A stretch of 64,000 bases of DNA. It comes from Xylogone sp. PMI_703 (lineage: Eukaryota; Ascomycota; Leotiomycetes). The DNA lies in contig JAJTUQ010000001.1 of assembly GCA_021399445.1 (NCBI GenBank), forward strand, positions 5,580,001 to 5,644,000. Reading direction: 5' to 3'. The number at the start of each line of letters is the position of its first letter. Positions within the stretch are counted from its first letter, which is position 1. Made by a program: the position numbers and the translations under genes. Under the pieces are notes generated by a model that saw nothing but the letters and a program-made list of their open reading frames with translations, ran no database searches and was not told where the DNA came from. This document shows positions 1 to 9,841 of the stretch, piece after piece.

Positions 1-1985
1 GCTTAAGACGGGGCACCAAAAAAGGTGCGACGCGGCGATACCGAGATGAGATAATGGATCTATTCTCGGGGTTTCCCTCTTACGTGCGATTGAGCTTTTG
101 GTAGTAGATTATCGCATTACGAAGTTTACTACAATACCAATAATACATATGGTGAGAATGCAGTCAAACGGGCGATCTTGGTGTGCTCATGCAAGAGCAG
201 TTTAAGTTCTCGATGTGTGATACTTTCAATGCATACTGTGGTAGTGCGCTCCTGCAGGCACTAGGCCAAAGCGATCCGAATTGCGATCTCAAGTACCTGA
301 TTCGTCAGCAGGGCATCGCCTTAAAAACCGTCCTGTTCAGATCTGGAAGAGTCTCGTCCCCCCAATTCCGGGGAAATGCAAAGATCGCAGTTAGCATGCA
401 GCAACTGTACAGGACAATGTCTCAACCCACTCAGTCTGCCGCTCCCCGCGATCCAGCATCTCTTTGTTACCGTATCCCCAGATCTTCCAGCCCCTACCGC
501 ATCCCACGTGCTGGAGAGACATCTCCACGCTTTGTCTGAGGTTCAGATGGCGCGGGTTTCTTACAATTGACCCAGCTTCTCCACTGGTTTGCTTAATGCA
601 GCCCAGGTATTTCGTACAGGGCGGAAGTCAAGCCGCACTTTTGTTCCTGCGCGCACCCCCTAAGATTCTGATGATCATTGGCTAAGGCTTGAATTTCTTT
701 ACTCTCATTGGTGGAAAAGGGGGTGTGCACAGACAACAAGAATTGCTTAATCGGTCCTGTACGAGATGTGTGGCTTCTTTTGCTAAAAAAGGTGCCTGGG
801 GTAGGATTCCACCGGGCTCCGGGTACTCGTATGGATATACAGTTGGAAAGTCTGGAAAGACGCACGCAATCTAGCCCCAGAGCAAAGAGTGACAGAGAGT
901 GACCGGCAGCATCCCCTGCCGACCTGAAATGCCGGCTTCCAACGCCGAAAAGACAAATGACAGTGAAATGCGGCGAGGCTTGAGCATTCTTTTTTACGTT
1001 TGCTATTGCACACAACGTCCAAGCTGCGACACAAGCATGAAGCCAGTAGATCCAGGCCGAAACGACGATGGTTATTCTGGGTTCAAAAAACAAAGCCTGC
1101 CTCGCTTCACCGCCTGAAAAGCCCAGGCGGGCTGCCGAATCATGGGCACGAAACGACCTCCCTTCGCTCCTTCCCAAGAGCCGATGGCATACTTCGTACT
1201 GTACCTTCACGACCAATATCCGTTGATGAAGATGAACAGGACCTACCACTGACCACCACCAAGCCACCCTCCGCATACGGGCTCCAGTAGGGTTGCACAG
1301 AAGCAAACACCAGCTGGCTGTCGTGGCATCTCGTCCTTTGGCAAGCTCTTGGGCCTACGTACAGAAACGTACAGAATAATTGGGTTTTCGCTCTGGTGGT
1401 GCCATGCGATTTCATTTCGACTGTGTGGGCTGGCGATGAGAGGACGGTAGGATGTGCTGGACTAAGAGTCGCGGATGAGCATCCTGTCGGGCCGGACCCC
1501 TGTCTCAGAGCAGCGCCTTTCCCCACGGAGAGAGCTTTCTGGAGTTGCAGGGGGAGGCTTACAACGCTGCGTGCAGGGCTGCATCTTTCCAGACCTTCCA
1601 TTCCTTCCAAGACCTGGGTATCCGGGGCAGCCATGGTGGGCCATCTTCCGCAGGCGAGATTGGACTCCCGCGGGCCCCGAGTGCAATGATCACTGCTGCA
1701 TTGGATCGTCCCATGCTTTAATTTGCCTATCCGGGCAAGACGGCTGGCCGACTGTATCAGTGGAATCTTCTTCGTTTTGCTGGGACTGGGGCTGCTGCCG
1801 GTACGAATGCGCTGCCATGCCGCGGCTCCCCGGTGGAATGAGCTGTCTCCTTCTTACTGTACCTCTTACCGGCCCAGGGAGAGAGGACAGCTAAGGATAG
1901 CTCTCTCATAAATTTCGTTGGGGCCACCTTGTTTTTGGGCTTTGTTCCCTTTTTCCCTTTCCTTGACCCTCCCCAAGCTTCTACA
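1..1985. other. Gene-free left flank
   Basis: No convincing gene is visible on either strand. Open frames here, including a minus-strand one of about 237 codons at 593-1306, have no domain, no good start context and odd composition (Trp/Arg/Ser/Cys rich). The last few hundred bases become pyrimidine-rich and lead into the TATA box of the small gene at 2342, so the right part is probably its promoter. Confidence 0.5.
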
Positions 1986-1991
1986 TATAAA
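1986..1991 (+). promoter_or_regulatory. TATA box of the small gene at 2342
   Basis: TATAAA lies in a pyrimidine-rich stretch and is followed about 30-60 bases later by a CT-rich probable transcription start zone. It sits about 90 bases before a consensus 5' splice site (2081), the arrangement expected of a strong fungal promoter with a leader intron. Confidence 0.55.
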
Positions 1992-2080
1992 GCTTTGCTG
2001 TCATCCCTTTCATCCTTCCATCACAGCTGCATACAATCCTCTTGCAGGCCCTCTTTGAACTCTTGATATCTCTCTCTTGG

Positions 2081-2166
2081 GTAAGTCACCTTGGCTTTCA
2101 GCTCGTATCTGCAGGCATCTATTTCTATATGCCATGGTGTATCATGCCACTAACGTTGAGCAACAG
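2081..2166 (+). other. Predicted intron in the 5' leader of the small gene
   Basis: The donor is GTAAGT, the branch-like sequence CACTAAC lies at about 2148-2154, and the acceptor is CAACAG ending at 2166. Splicing leaves a leader with no ATG before 2342. The intron itself contains several ATGs, so an unspliced transcript would carry upstream start codons. Confidence 0.6.
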
Positions 2167-2341
2167 TCAAAAGAATCTGCAAGTGTTGCTGAGCCTTCCG
2201 CCGGTCTTGGTTCTCATACATATATACCACTTATAATCCACCTTAATATCACACCACCTTCGCTATCTCAGCAGGAACCATATCCAACCCCCAACCACAA
2301 CTTCTATATCTAAAAGTCTCATATCCAACAAAACCGTCACC

Positions 2342-2581
2342 ATGCCTTCCCAAACTGCCACACAAATCGCTGTTCCTGTCCCACGACGACACCTCCCTAT
2401 GCTCAACACCCAGCTAGACTTCAGCCTGTACATGGCAAACACCTTGAGCTCAAAAGCAACATCCCCTCTGGGCTACACTCGCCGGATGGACGAAAATGAC
2501 TATGCTCCTCCGGCACCACCGCCATCCCCTGTCAACCTTCCAACTGAAGGTTGGCCCACCACTAGCTCCGTTCGGAGATAA
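2342..2581 (+). CDS. Small uncharacterised protein, 79 aa
   Basis: This is a single-exon frame of 79 residues starting at an ATG in good fungal context (CGTCACC before ATG). It has no signal peptide, membrane segment or recognised domain. It is rich in Pro, Ser and Thr, with a proline stretch near residue 60 and a basic end (SSVRR). Codon choice leans strongly to C-ending codons, as in well-expressed fungal genes. The upstream layout (TATA at 1986, CT-rich start region, leader intron 2081-2166, ATG-free spliced leader) supports a real gene more than the protein sequence does. I do not recognise the family and propose no function. The alternative is a transcribed non-coding RNA with a chance frame. 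Confidence 0.55.
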   Translation: MPSQTATQIAVPVPRRHLPMLNTQLDFSLYMANTLSSKATSPLGYTRRMDENDYAPPAPPPSPVNLPTEGWPTTSSVRR

Positions 2582-3878
2582 TTCGGCAGTCTAATTTATT
2601 CATTTCTCATGCTGTTTATTTGTGGGTTCTACGGGCGTTCATCAAAAGGGCATATACTTGGCGGATAAGGGCGGTCTAATACCGGAAGGCTTTTGTTTGT
2701 AACAGGAGTTGTGTCTGGCACCTAACGAGAACCCCCGTCGAACAATATCACAACAGATTACCTCGCTGGGCGAGCTCTCCCGCCATTCGTTTGCAGTTGA
2801 CAACAGGGACCATTATCGGTCTCTATATCAACAAACCAACTCGGTCTCCACACTCTTTCCGCCATTTGGTGTGACTCTTTTCTTTATCTACCTCGCATGG
2901 ATTTACGGAGTTTTAAAAGTGTTTTTTGCAGCTTACTTTCTGGATCAGGGATATTATTTTATGTTTGTGCGTGCGTTCGGCAAAAAGGGTTTGTTTTGTG
3001 TTTAGCTATTGAGTTTATGTTCTGATCTGGGATTACGGTGTTTAACTTTATACCTCTTTTCTACACTTCTGCCTGTACATATATTCTATATTATCAGATT
3101 TCTCTCTCACCTCTCGTCGTCATAACGGAGAAGGATGGAAGGAGCTGATTGTATTTTATTTCTGTATTCTAGCTTTAAGTACCCTACTCTACCACCTTAC
3201 TGCCGGTGGTGAAATAAAAATAATGGTACCAAAATCACTGTTCCTAGATGATGCTCTGAATGTGTGAGAAGACAGTCTCATCAACATAGATTCTATATTC
3301 ACCTAGCTTAGCCAAGCCCAACACGAGATGGACCAGATCTATACAAAAGCCAGCTCCAACCCACATATTATTTTTTTTGCTATTGAAAAAAATAGAGAAA
3401 CGTTTCTCTATCCTCAACAAGCGAGAAAGAGGGGTAGCAGAGCTAGATACCAAACAGAGCTATTGTACAGTAAAATAAGGGTCTCCACACACACACAATC
3501 TCCATACAGTACGGTAGTACACCCACATAGACATACACAACACACAGCATACATGGGACGTATGCATCCATCCATCCAATCCAACACACACGCACTGTTT
3601 TGGAAATAAACAAAAGCTGCATTGGGTCCGAATGCAGAACAGTACGGTACAAGCAAAGTAATTAGACGCCGGGAATAAGTCGCCGTAAGCCCATCCAATC
3701 AAGATATTAGAAGAAAAGGATCTCACAATGTACAATTTACAGCCTAGGATATATTTTGTCTACGGGTATAGTACAGTAACATGTGCCTCTGTAGAAATAG
3801 ATGCAGACAAGGCAGTACAGTACACTAACGTGTATAGGTAGGCATAGACAAGGGTGCTGAAGGTACCCCCAAATAAGG
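2582..3878. other. Probable 3' UTR and non-coding spacer
   Basis: No gene is supported. The first 650 bases are T-rich and probably form the 3' UTR of the small gene; an AATAAAAATAA-like stretch occurs near 3215-3222. Further right are a short CA repeat near 3485 and copies of the palindrome-like word TACAGTAC (3505, 3816). Confidence 0.4.
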
Positions 3879-3940
3879 TAAAAGGTGGAGGATGGATGCC
3901 CCGCGGGGTTCTTTTAACGCCCGGTTGGGGGCACCTTTTA
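3879..3940. repeat. Hairpin-forming inverted repeat
   Basis: TAAAAGGTG (3879-3887) is mirrored by CACCTTTTA (3932-3940). The perfect palindrome CCCCGCGGGG lies between them (3899-3908). The right arm carries TTGGGGGCACC, almost the same word as in the arms of the inverted-repeat element at 4143-4448, suggesting related repeat sequence. Confidence 0.5.
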
Positions 3941-4142
3941 GCAGGACACCCCGCAGTTTATAGTAGAACCGTGTTGATATGGAAGTATTTTTCAGAGTCT
4001 AGCTTTCGGATAACAGATTGTTAACTTCTATATTTAGGATTTGTTGAACCATTTTCCTACTATATCTAGACTAGTTTTTCTTGTTTTTATGCCATATTTA
4101 TACTGTATGCTGAATTGATTGCTTGTGGTTGCGTTGCTCGAA

Positions 4143-4448
4143 CTATAAGTAGGCCCTGAGCTAAAGGCACTCCCTTGGGGGCACTCCCGGCCGGTACAGA
4201 CTTCCCGCTAGTGGCCGCCGGCCGTAGGATGATACAGTACAGTCTATAAAGTAGCTATCGCACAATTCAATCTTATTATAGGTTGTTAAGCGCTTAATAC
4301 TCTTTATCGTAGTTTATTCCCATCCGGTGCCGGCCGGAGTGCCCCCGGTAGGGTATAGGGTACCCCCAATACCAAAGTACCCTCAAGACCAACTCGTGAA
4401 GTGCCCCCAACGGCAATCGGAGGAGTGCCTTTACCTCCGGCTTATAAG
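4143..4448. mobile_element. MITE-like element with imperfect terminal inverted repeats
   Basis: The left arm (about 4143-4197) reads TATAAG..., then TAAAGGCACTCC, GGGGGCACT and CCGGCCGG. The right arm (about 4322-4448), read on the minus strand, gives the same blocks in the same order: TTATAAG, GGTAAAGGCACTCC, GGGGGCACTT and, innermost, GGGGGCACTCCGGCCGG. The arms are imperfect and the interior is AT-rich with no coding capacity. About 306 bp with inverted repeats and no gene fits a non-autonomous DNA element. No clear target-site duplication was seen. Its right end lies about 120 bases before the start codon of the GST-like gene. Confidence 0.55.
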
Positions 4449-4568
4449 TATTGATATGAGGTTTGGTTCTTCCTCTTTTCTCTTTATATATATTTCACAA
4501 GTAAAACTTGGGATTCAACCTGTAAATAAAGACTAGTACAAAGTACAGGATTGCTGTGTAGAAACATA

Positions 4569-5873
4569 ATGATGCAGTCCAATGAGATCATTCTATTCCA
4601 CTACAGCCTTTCGCCGTATGCAAGGAGGTACGTACCTTTAGGACCGGATTGATTCTCTTTTCCGGAAGGAATACTTGTCACTGCTGTTTGCTGAAACTTT
4701 TTATTTGAATAGAGTATTTTGGTATCTCAATCTCCGCAGAATACCGTTTTCACAATGCGTAAGTTTCCATTTTCGGAAGCATCTCGGATTGCAACGGTAT
4801 AGGGACATAACTGATTCACATACAAGATTCAATCTCCAATTCTACCTCGTCCAGCTCTAGAAGCATTAGGCGTCTCCTACAGACGTATTCCGCTCCTTAG
4901 CATTGGCAAGGATGTATACGTTGATTCCCGTCTTATCATTGAAAAGTTAGAGGCTCTTTACCCTCCATCTTCATCCCACCCAGCAATTGTTCCTGTTCCC
5001 CCCGCGCCAAGCACCCTGGCTTTCGGAAAGCTCTTTGAGATATGGAACACTGATGGCGGCATCTTTGACCGGCTGACGGAGCTAGTACCTTCTGATGCAC
5101 CGTTGCTAAGTGACGAAAAGTTTACGAAGGATAGAGAGCAGTATAGTGGGAGGAGTTGGGGCAAGGAGATGCAAGATAGATTGAGACCCGATGCGTTGGT
5201 GGAGATACGTCATGGATTTTCGTTTTTAGAAGACCAAGTGCTAGGAGATGGGAGGGAGTGGGTCCTGGGGAAAGAGGGGCCTTCATTAGCTGATATTCAT
5301 GGTGAGTATCTTGCTTTCCTGAATAAGTTAAATACACGTATTGGGATAGACTGGGAGCAGATCAGTTTGCATCAAATAAAAAAGTATTGAGAGGACGTAA
5401 AAAGGCTGGCTAACATCGTTGCAGCGGTGTGGACGTTCCAATGGATTGTAGAACTTCCTGGAGCACTACCTCCAGACGTAATATCAAAAGACCAATTCCC
5501 CAAGGTCTTTGCATGGATTGCACGGTTTGAGGATGCTATTCGTAAAGCAGTTGCAGCGCATGGGCAAACGAAGAGATTAGAAATCGAAGAAGTTCTCAAG
5601 ACGGTGTCATCAGCAAGTTTTGCTGAAGACGAGGTAAGCGTTGAAGAGAAGGACCCGTTGGGACTAAAGAAGGGGCAGCTAGTGGAGGTCTGGCCCACGG
5701 ATTCCGGGTTCAACAACAAGGATCGGGGAGTATTGATTGGGCTGAATTGGAACGAGGCCGTGATTGAGATCAAAACAAGAGATGGGCACTCACTTCGACT
5801 TCATGCTCCTCGACATGGCTTCAAAGTAAGAGCTATAGATGAAGAGAGAAGCTCAGGAAGTTCAAAGATATAG
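4569..5873 (+). CDS. Glutathione S-transferase-like protein
   Basis: Four exons are reconstructed: 4569-4627, 4713-4758, 4827-5301, 5425-5873. Introns begin GTACGT, GTAAGT and GTGAGT, and the product is about 342 aa. The first exon gives an N-terminal thioredoxin-like strand with HYSLSPYAR. The next give WYLNLRRIPFSQC and a PILPRP motif, then a SRLIIEKLE segment matching the glutathione-contacting end of the GST N-domain. Residues about 110-250 form an all-helical C-domain (SLADIHAVWTFQW across the last splice). The final 80 residues are an extra C-terminal domain seen in some fungal GST-like proteins. Expected role: conjugating or reducing small electrophiles with glutathione in the cytosol; the substrate cannot be read from sequence. 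Two adjacent ATGs (4569, 4572) are possible starts. The MITE-like repeat ends just upstream, so promoter and repeat are close neighbours. Confidence 0.85.
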
Positions 5874-7230
5874 TTTGGAGAGGAAGAGTAAGAGAGAGAT
5901 AAAGGGAAGGCATAAACGGATAAGAGAATATAGATTTACTTACCAGAACAGAATGAGCACTCAACTTTCTAGATCTACCTGCTCCTCAATGCAAGATGTG
6001 ATCAGAGGCCAGACCTCATATTATTTTTTTTGTGAAAGGTAATAGCTGCCAAAGGGAATGTCCACAGTAAGCTTTTGCCCGTCTCATTACTGAACCCTCT
6101 ACCTGGCAAAAGGGCGTGTACAATGCCAGATTCGAGAAAAGCCCCTGATTCACATTCGGGATGCGACTTCGTTCCCGCCTTCCCTTAGGGAACTCACCAG
6201 CTGGCCTGCAGGAGCGAGATGTGCCCATATTGGCAATGGCCAGTACACATCATTGCCACATTTCGCCGGTTTGAGCGAAAGGGCAGACACCGAGCAGAAG
6301 GAAACCGACACAGAACCGGATTGTACGTGACTCCAGCAGGAACGAGGTCCCGTGCTATCGTCGAGTCAGGGGGTTTGGGAAGAGGCGGGTGAAAACCTCC
6401 TTCCCGAAGCGAACGACTATCAGCCTATTAAAGTGGAGCAGCGGCAGGGATCACGCGTGAGACGGGCACCTAGAGAAAACTGATTGGACCAGGCGTCCCA
6501 CAGGCGCGCATCGAGGCGACGCTGATGGGCCCACAATTCGGAGCACACGCGCCAACCAGAGGACGCGCGCAGAGCTTTGGCTGGACAAACGTCATCCTGC
6601 TCATCTTTGCTCCCACGTCATCCTCCCAGATTTCATCATCCCATGGTGCGGAGCAACCCCTCTGCCATTGGCCCATTCCGGCGCCCATCCATCCAGAACA
6701 TCGCGACATCTACGACCGGATACAGTATACAGCGAGACCGCAGCACCGATCTCTTTGTGATTCCTTTACCACAGTACAGTACATCGGACAAGGGCAAAAG
6801 AGCCGCACTTACCGTACCTTTTACAAGCCCTGAAGCCATACACACTCGACACAATCAACACAGTACTTCGTAGGTTCCGTTGTCACGTTTGCCTCGTAAA
6901 CAAGTCCTCCGAATATTGTTGCGGCAGGGTGGACGAGACCGGTGCTAGTGCTTGTTGTCGCTGGACGGGGACTGGCCCAGGCCTGGAACCATCACCTCCC
7001 AGGCGTGTACTTCCGTACTGGGCAGAGAGTGGCCCCCTCAGGCAGGCCGTGAGCGCTGGCTGGTCGTGCCAGTTCTGCGCTTTCTGCTCCCTCCCCCATC
7101 GCCCATCGCGCGTTGTAGCGAAAAGCACGACCAAATCGTCCTTACGTCACCCCACCGTCTCTAACTCTTTCTCTTATTTTCCGCCCATCAATCCAACTTC
7201 GTTGTCTCTGCCAGCTCTGCGAGAAAAAGA
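5874..7230. other. Spacer and probable atf1 promoter
   Basis: No gene is recognisable. Overlapping frames at 6470-7134 on both strands are short and have no family features. A TACAGTAC word is at 6775-6782. From about 7140 the plus strand becomes CT-rich, consistent with the start zone of the long atf1 leader. Confidence 0.4.
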
Positions 7231-7673
7231 CTCCCTTTCCCCTCCTCTCAACAACCTGCAAAGAGAAACCCATATCCACAAGTGCGATCAAGAGCAAAAC
7301 CCAACGTACACGTAGACGACGGCAGCAAGCGCACGCTTGAACTCATCCAGCATCGCTCGCGACAAGTGACATCGCTCTTTTCGTGAAGCCATTGCCGGTG
7401 GCCGCTGGAAAGCCAACGGCTCGCTGGGATCCAACCAGAGGTGCAGTGCGTGAGCGGCACCAAGCAGGGAGGCCGGAAGAGGCCTATTTGGTGGATTTGT
7501 AAGGGGGTTGGCCTGTCTGTCGCCACACACGACCGCCCCCAGGGAAAAAAGAAGAGGCCCAGCGCTGGGTCGGCTCCTGCCTGCACCATCCCCAAGAGAC
7601 ACAATCCCTCTCACATCACCGCTGTACCACCAAGATCTTGCTGCCAGAAACCTTCTCCCTCCCAATTCAACGC

Positions 7674-7724
7674 ATGCAGTTCCCTCGAACTTCTCCTGAA
7701 CGCTCCTGCCGACTGCTTCATTGA
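7674..7724 (+). promoter_or_regulatory. Upstream ORF in the atf1 leader
   Basis: A 16-codon frame, ATG at 7674 and TGA at 7722-7724, lies in the probable leader and before the predicted leader intron, so it would stay in the spliced mRNA. It may lower translation of the bZIP factor until stress signalling. That is inference from position only. Confidence 0.35.
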
Positions 7725-7757
7725 CTGCTCGACCCCGGGGAACTTCAGACTCGACGG

Positions 7758-7943
7758 GTAAGTGCCGCTTCCCCTCCCAGCCACGCGAGAAATTTCCAGA
7801 GGGTTGTTGTTTGGGGCAGAGTCATCTCGCTCGGGTGCCAGATTTAACGAGTCGCAGAACCTGTGGGCGCAACAGAGACGTCATAACCCAAGAGTGAGGT
7901 CATCCCATTCTCATCACCACCAGCCAGGACAGCCTTTCTGCAG
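7758..7943 (+). other. Possible leader intron of the bZIP gene
   Basis: A strong donor, GTAAGT, begins at 7758. The best-looking acceptor is TTTCTGCAG ending at 7943, with alternatives near 7801 and 7860. The left end is fairly clear and the right end is uncertain. Confidence 0.35.
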
Positions 7944-8085
7944 GACACAACCCCGTGAGCATATCGATCGTGGTGACCTACGAGACCGAGAAAAAAACAT
8001 TCAGTCGTCATTGTTGCTAGCCCTGACGGCTTGACACAATACCACATCTCCCAAACCCCTCGCACGCGACCTTTCGTCCTCAACC

Positions 8086-9841
8086 ATGGGGAATCCACCG
8101 TCTGAATCAACCGCGAAGAAGGAGGCGTCCAAATCTCCTGTACAGGCAAAGACAGAGGTACCAGCAACATCAGGTAAGCCATCCTTTGGGTATCGAGCTC
8201 CCAGCGAAGCGATGATTACGGGTGCGACAAAAAAGTTTTCAAGGGTTGGTACTGACGGGTCGGTGAAGACTCTGCGATAGCATCAAAGACTGAAGACACG
8301 ACATCTAAATCCGAAAACAATACTAATGCTGAGCCGCTGGCTCCTCCTCCACGACCAGCGCAACCAGTAGCAAATACCCCTGATTACTTCTCCGGTGCGC
8401 ACGCTCATCTCTCCTACGAAACGAACCCATTTGAACACTCCTTTGCGAGTGGCAGCGCTGGTAGCACCAACGGTGGTGGTGGAGTGCAGACACCTGGAGG
8501 AACGAAACTTCCATCGGTCGCTGCGCTCACGTCGCCGGCAGGAATTCTGGCAGGCGTAACTCCAGGCTTCTGGGGTGGGCTCCGTTCGGGGCCCTTGAGC
8601 CCTGCAATGCTATCAGGCCCAGCAAAGGACGACTATTTCACTGACCAGCATCATCTTCGAGGCGGCTTCCCAACGCCGAATGAGTCGGGTTTGAGATCTG
8701 GTCTGACACCAGGCGGTAGTGGTTCTATGTTCCCTGAGCCCAGTCCAAATACACAAGCGCTATTCAGCCAGCTCGCCAGCGGCGGCGCTACTCCTACGAC
8801 TCTCGATTTCCACCGAACAGCTCTGAGTGCTGCGGCAGCTCAGAAGAGAGATTTAAATAGTACCGCCACGCAACCAAACGTCACCTCACAGCCCCAAGAT
8901 TTAGTTAACGGAATAGAGGTTAAACCACCAGCTGCACCAGGTCAATTTGATCAGCACGACGCGAACGACGCAGCCAACGGTCTTTTCCTGCTTGCACAAG
9001 CCCGAAACGGACCTCAGCCGACGAGCCATTACACAATCGCTCCCCAGTTGCCAATCCACGCTCAGCAATCGATGCAGATGGCGGCTCCAACTACCGAAAC
9101 ATCACCAAGCATGACTACCCGAAATGTGAACGGGTCCGTGAGCACTGCATCCGGTCGCGGTGCCAGTGAAGTAAGCGGCGGATATTCAGATGATAATGAA
9201 CAACAGGCTCGACCGAACACAAGAGGAAAGACTAAGCGAAATTCAACCGCAACGAGCACCCAGACGAACGGCAGGCGAAAGAACGAAGAGACCCCAGCGA
9301 AGGGGTCTGCCAATAAGAAAGTTAAGGGCAATAATGGCAATGCGGTAGAACCAGATCCTGGATCTGATGATGAACAAGAAAACGGCAAGGATGATTACAA
9401 CAATAATAACAAGAAAATGACGGATGAAGAGAAACGCAAGAACTTCTTAGAACGAAATAGGTAAGTAGCTTTTTGTTTGGCTCTTGCATATCCTGGACCG
9501 TCCGGGGACTAACGCCATCTAGGGTTGCGGCGTTGAAGTGTAGACAGCGAAAGAAGCAGTGGCTTGCGAACTTGCAACAGAAAGTTGAGCTGTTTAGTAC
9601 CGAGAATGACGCTTTGCAAGTCCAACTCTCACAGTTACGAGAAGAAGTTGTTAACCTTAAGACATTGCTACTTGCTCATAAAGATTGCCCTGTTACTCAA
9701 CAACAAGGACTTCAAGGCATGTCCATGCACCAGGTCATGGATGGCTACGCCGGCCCGATTAATCCTTATGGCATGGCCCAGCCTATGCAAAACCAGCAAG
9801 TTATAGCCGGCCATGGAATGCAAAGTCGTCGCTTCTCGTAA
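8086..9841 (+). CDS. atf1: Atf1/AtfA-type bZIP stress transcription factor
   Basis: Three exons: 8086-8173, 8281-9460, 9523-9841. Introns are GTAAGC..GATAG with branch CTGAC, and GTAAGT..TCTAG with branch CTAAC; the product is 528 aa. The bZIP starts near residue 412: an acidic and basic lead-in, the DNA-contact signature NRVAALKCRQRKKQW, then leucine heptads to about 475. The second intron splits the bZIP right after the NR pair. The N-terminal half carries features of the Aft1 stress-activation regions: PDYFSGAHAHLSYETNPFE, then TPGFWGGLRSGPLSPAML near residue 120 and TTLDFHRTAL near 203. The family is the nuclear ATF/CREB effector of the Hog1/Sak1-type MAP kinase, controlling oxidative and osmotic stress, conidia and secondary metabolism. 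The long leader with a uORF hints at translational control. Family assignment is firm; species-specific function is inferred. Confidence 0.92.

Noticed and set aside
593..1306. Minus-strand frame of 237 codons
   Set aside because: Composition is unlike protein of this genome (Trp, Arg, Cys and Ser heavy), no domain, and no supporting promoter or splice signals.
2042..2236. Hydrophobic frame of 64 codons overlapping the small-gene leader
   Set aside because: It starts at a non-ATG codon and runs across a well-formed intron (2081-2166), so it is likely an artefact of unspliced leader.
6929..7315. Plus-strand frame of 128 codons before atf1
   Set aside because: Low-complexity Pro/Ser content and no family features; it lies in the promoter or leader zone.
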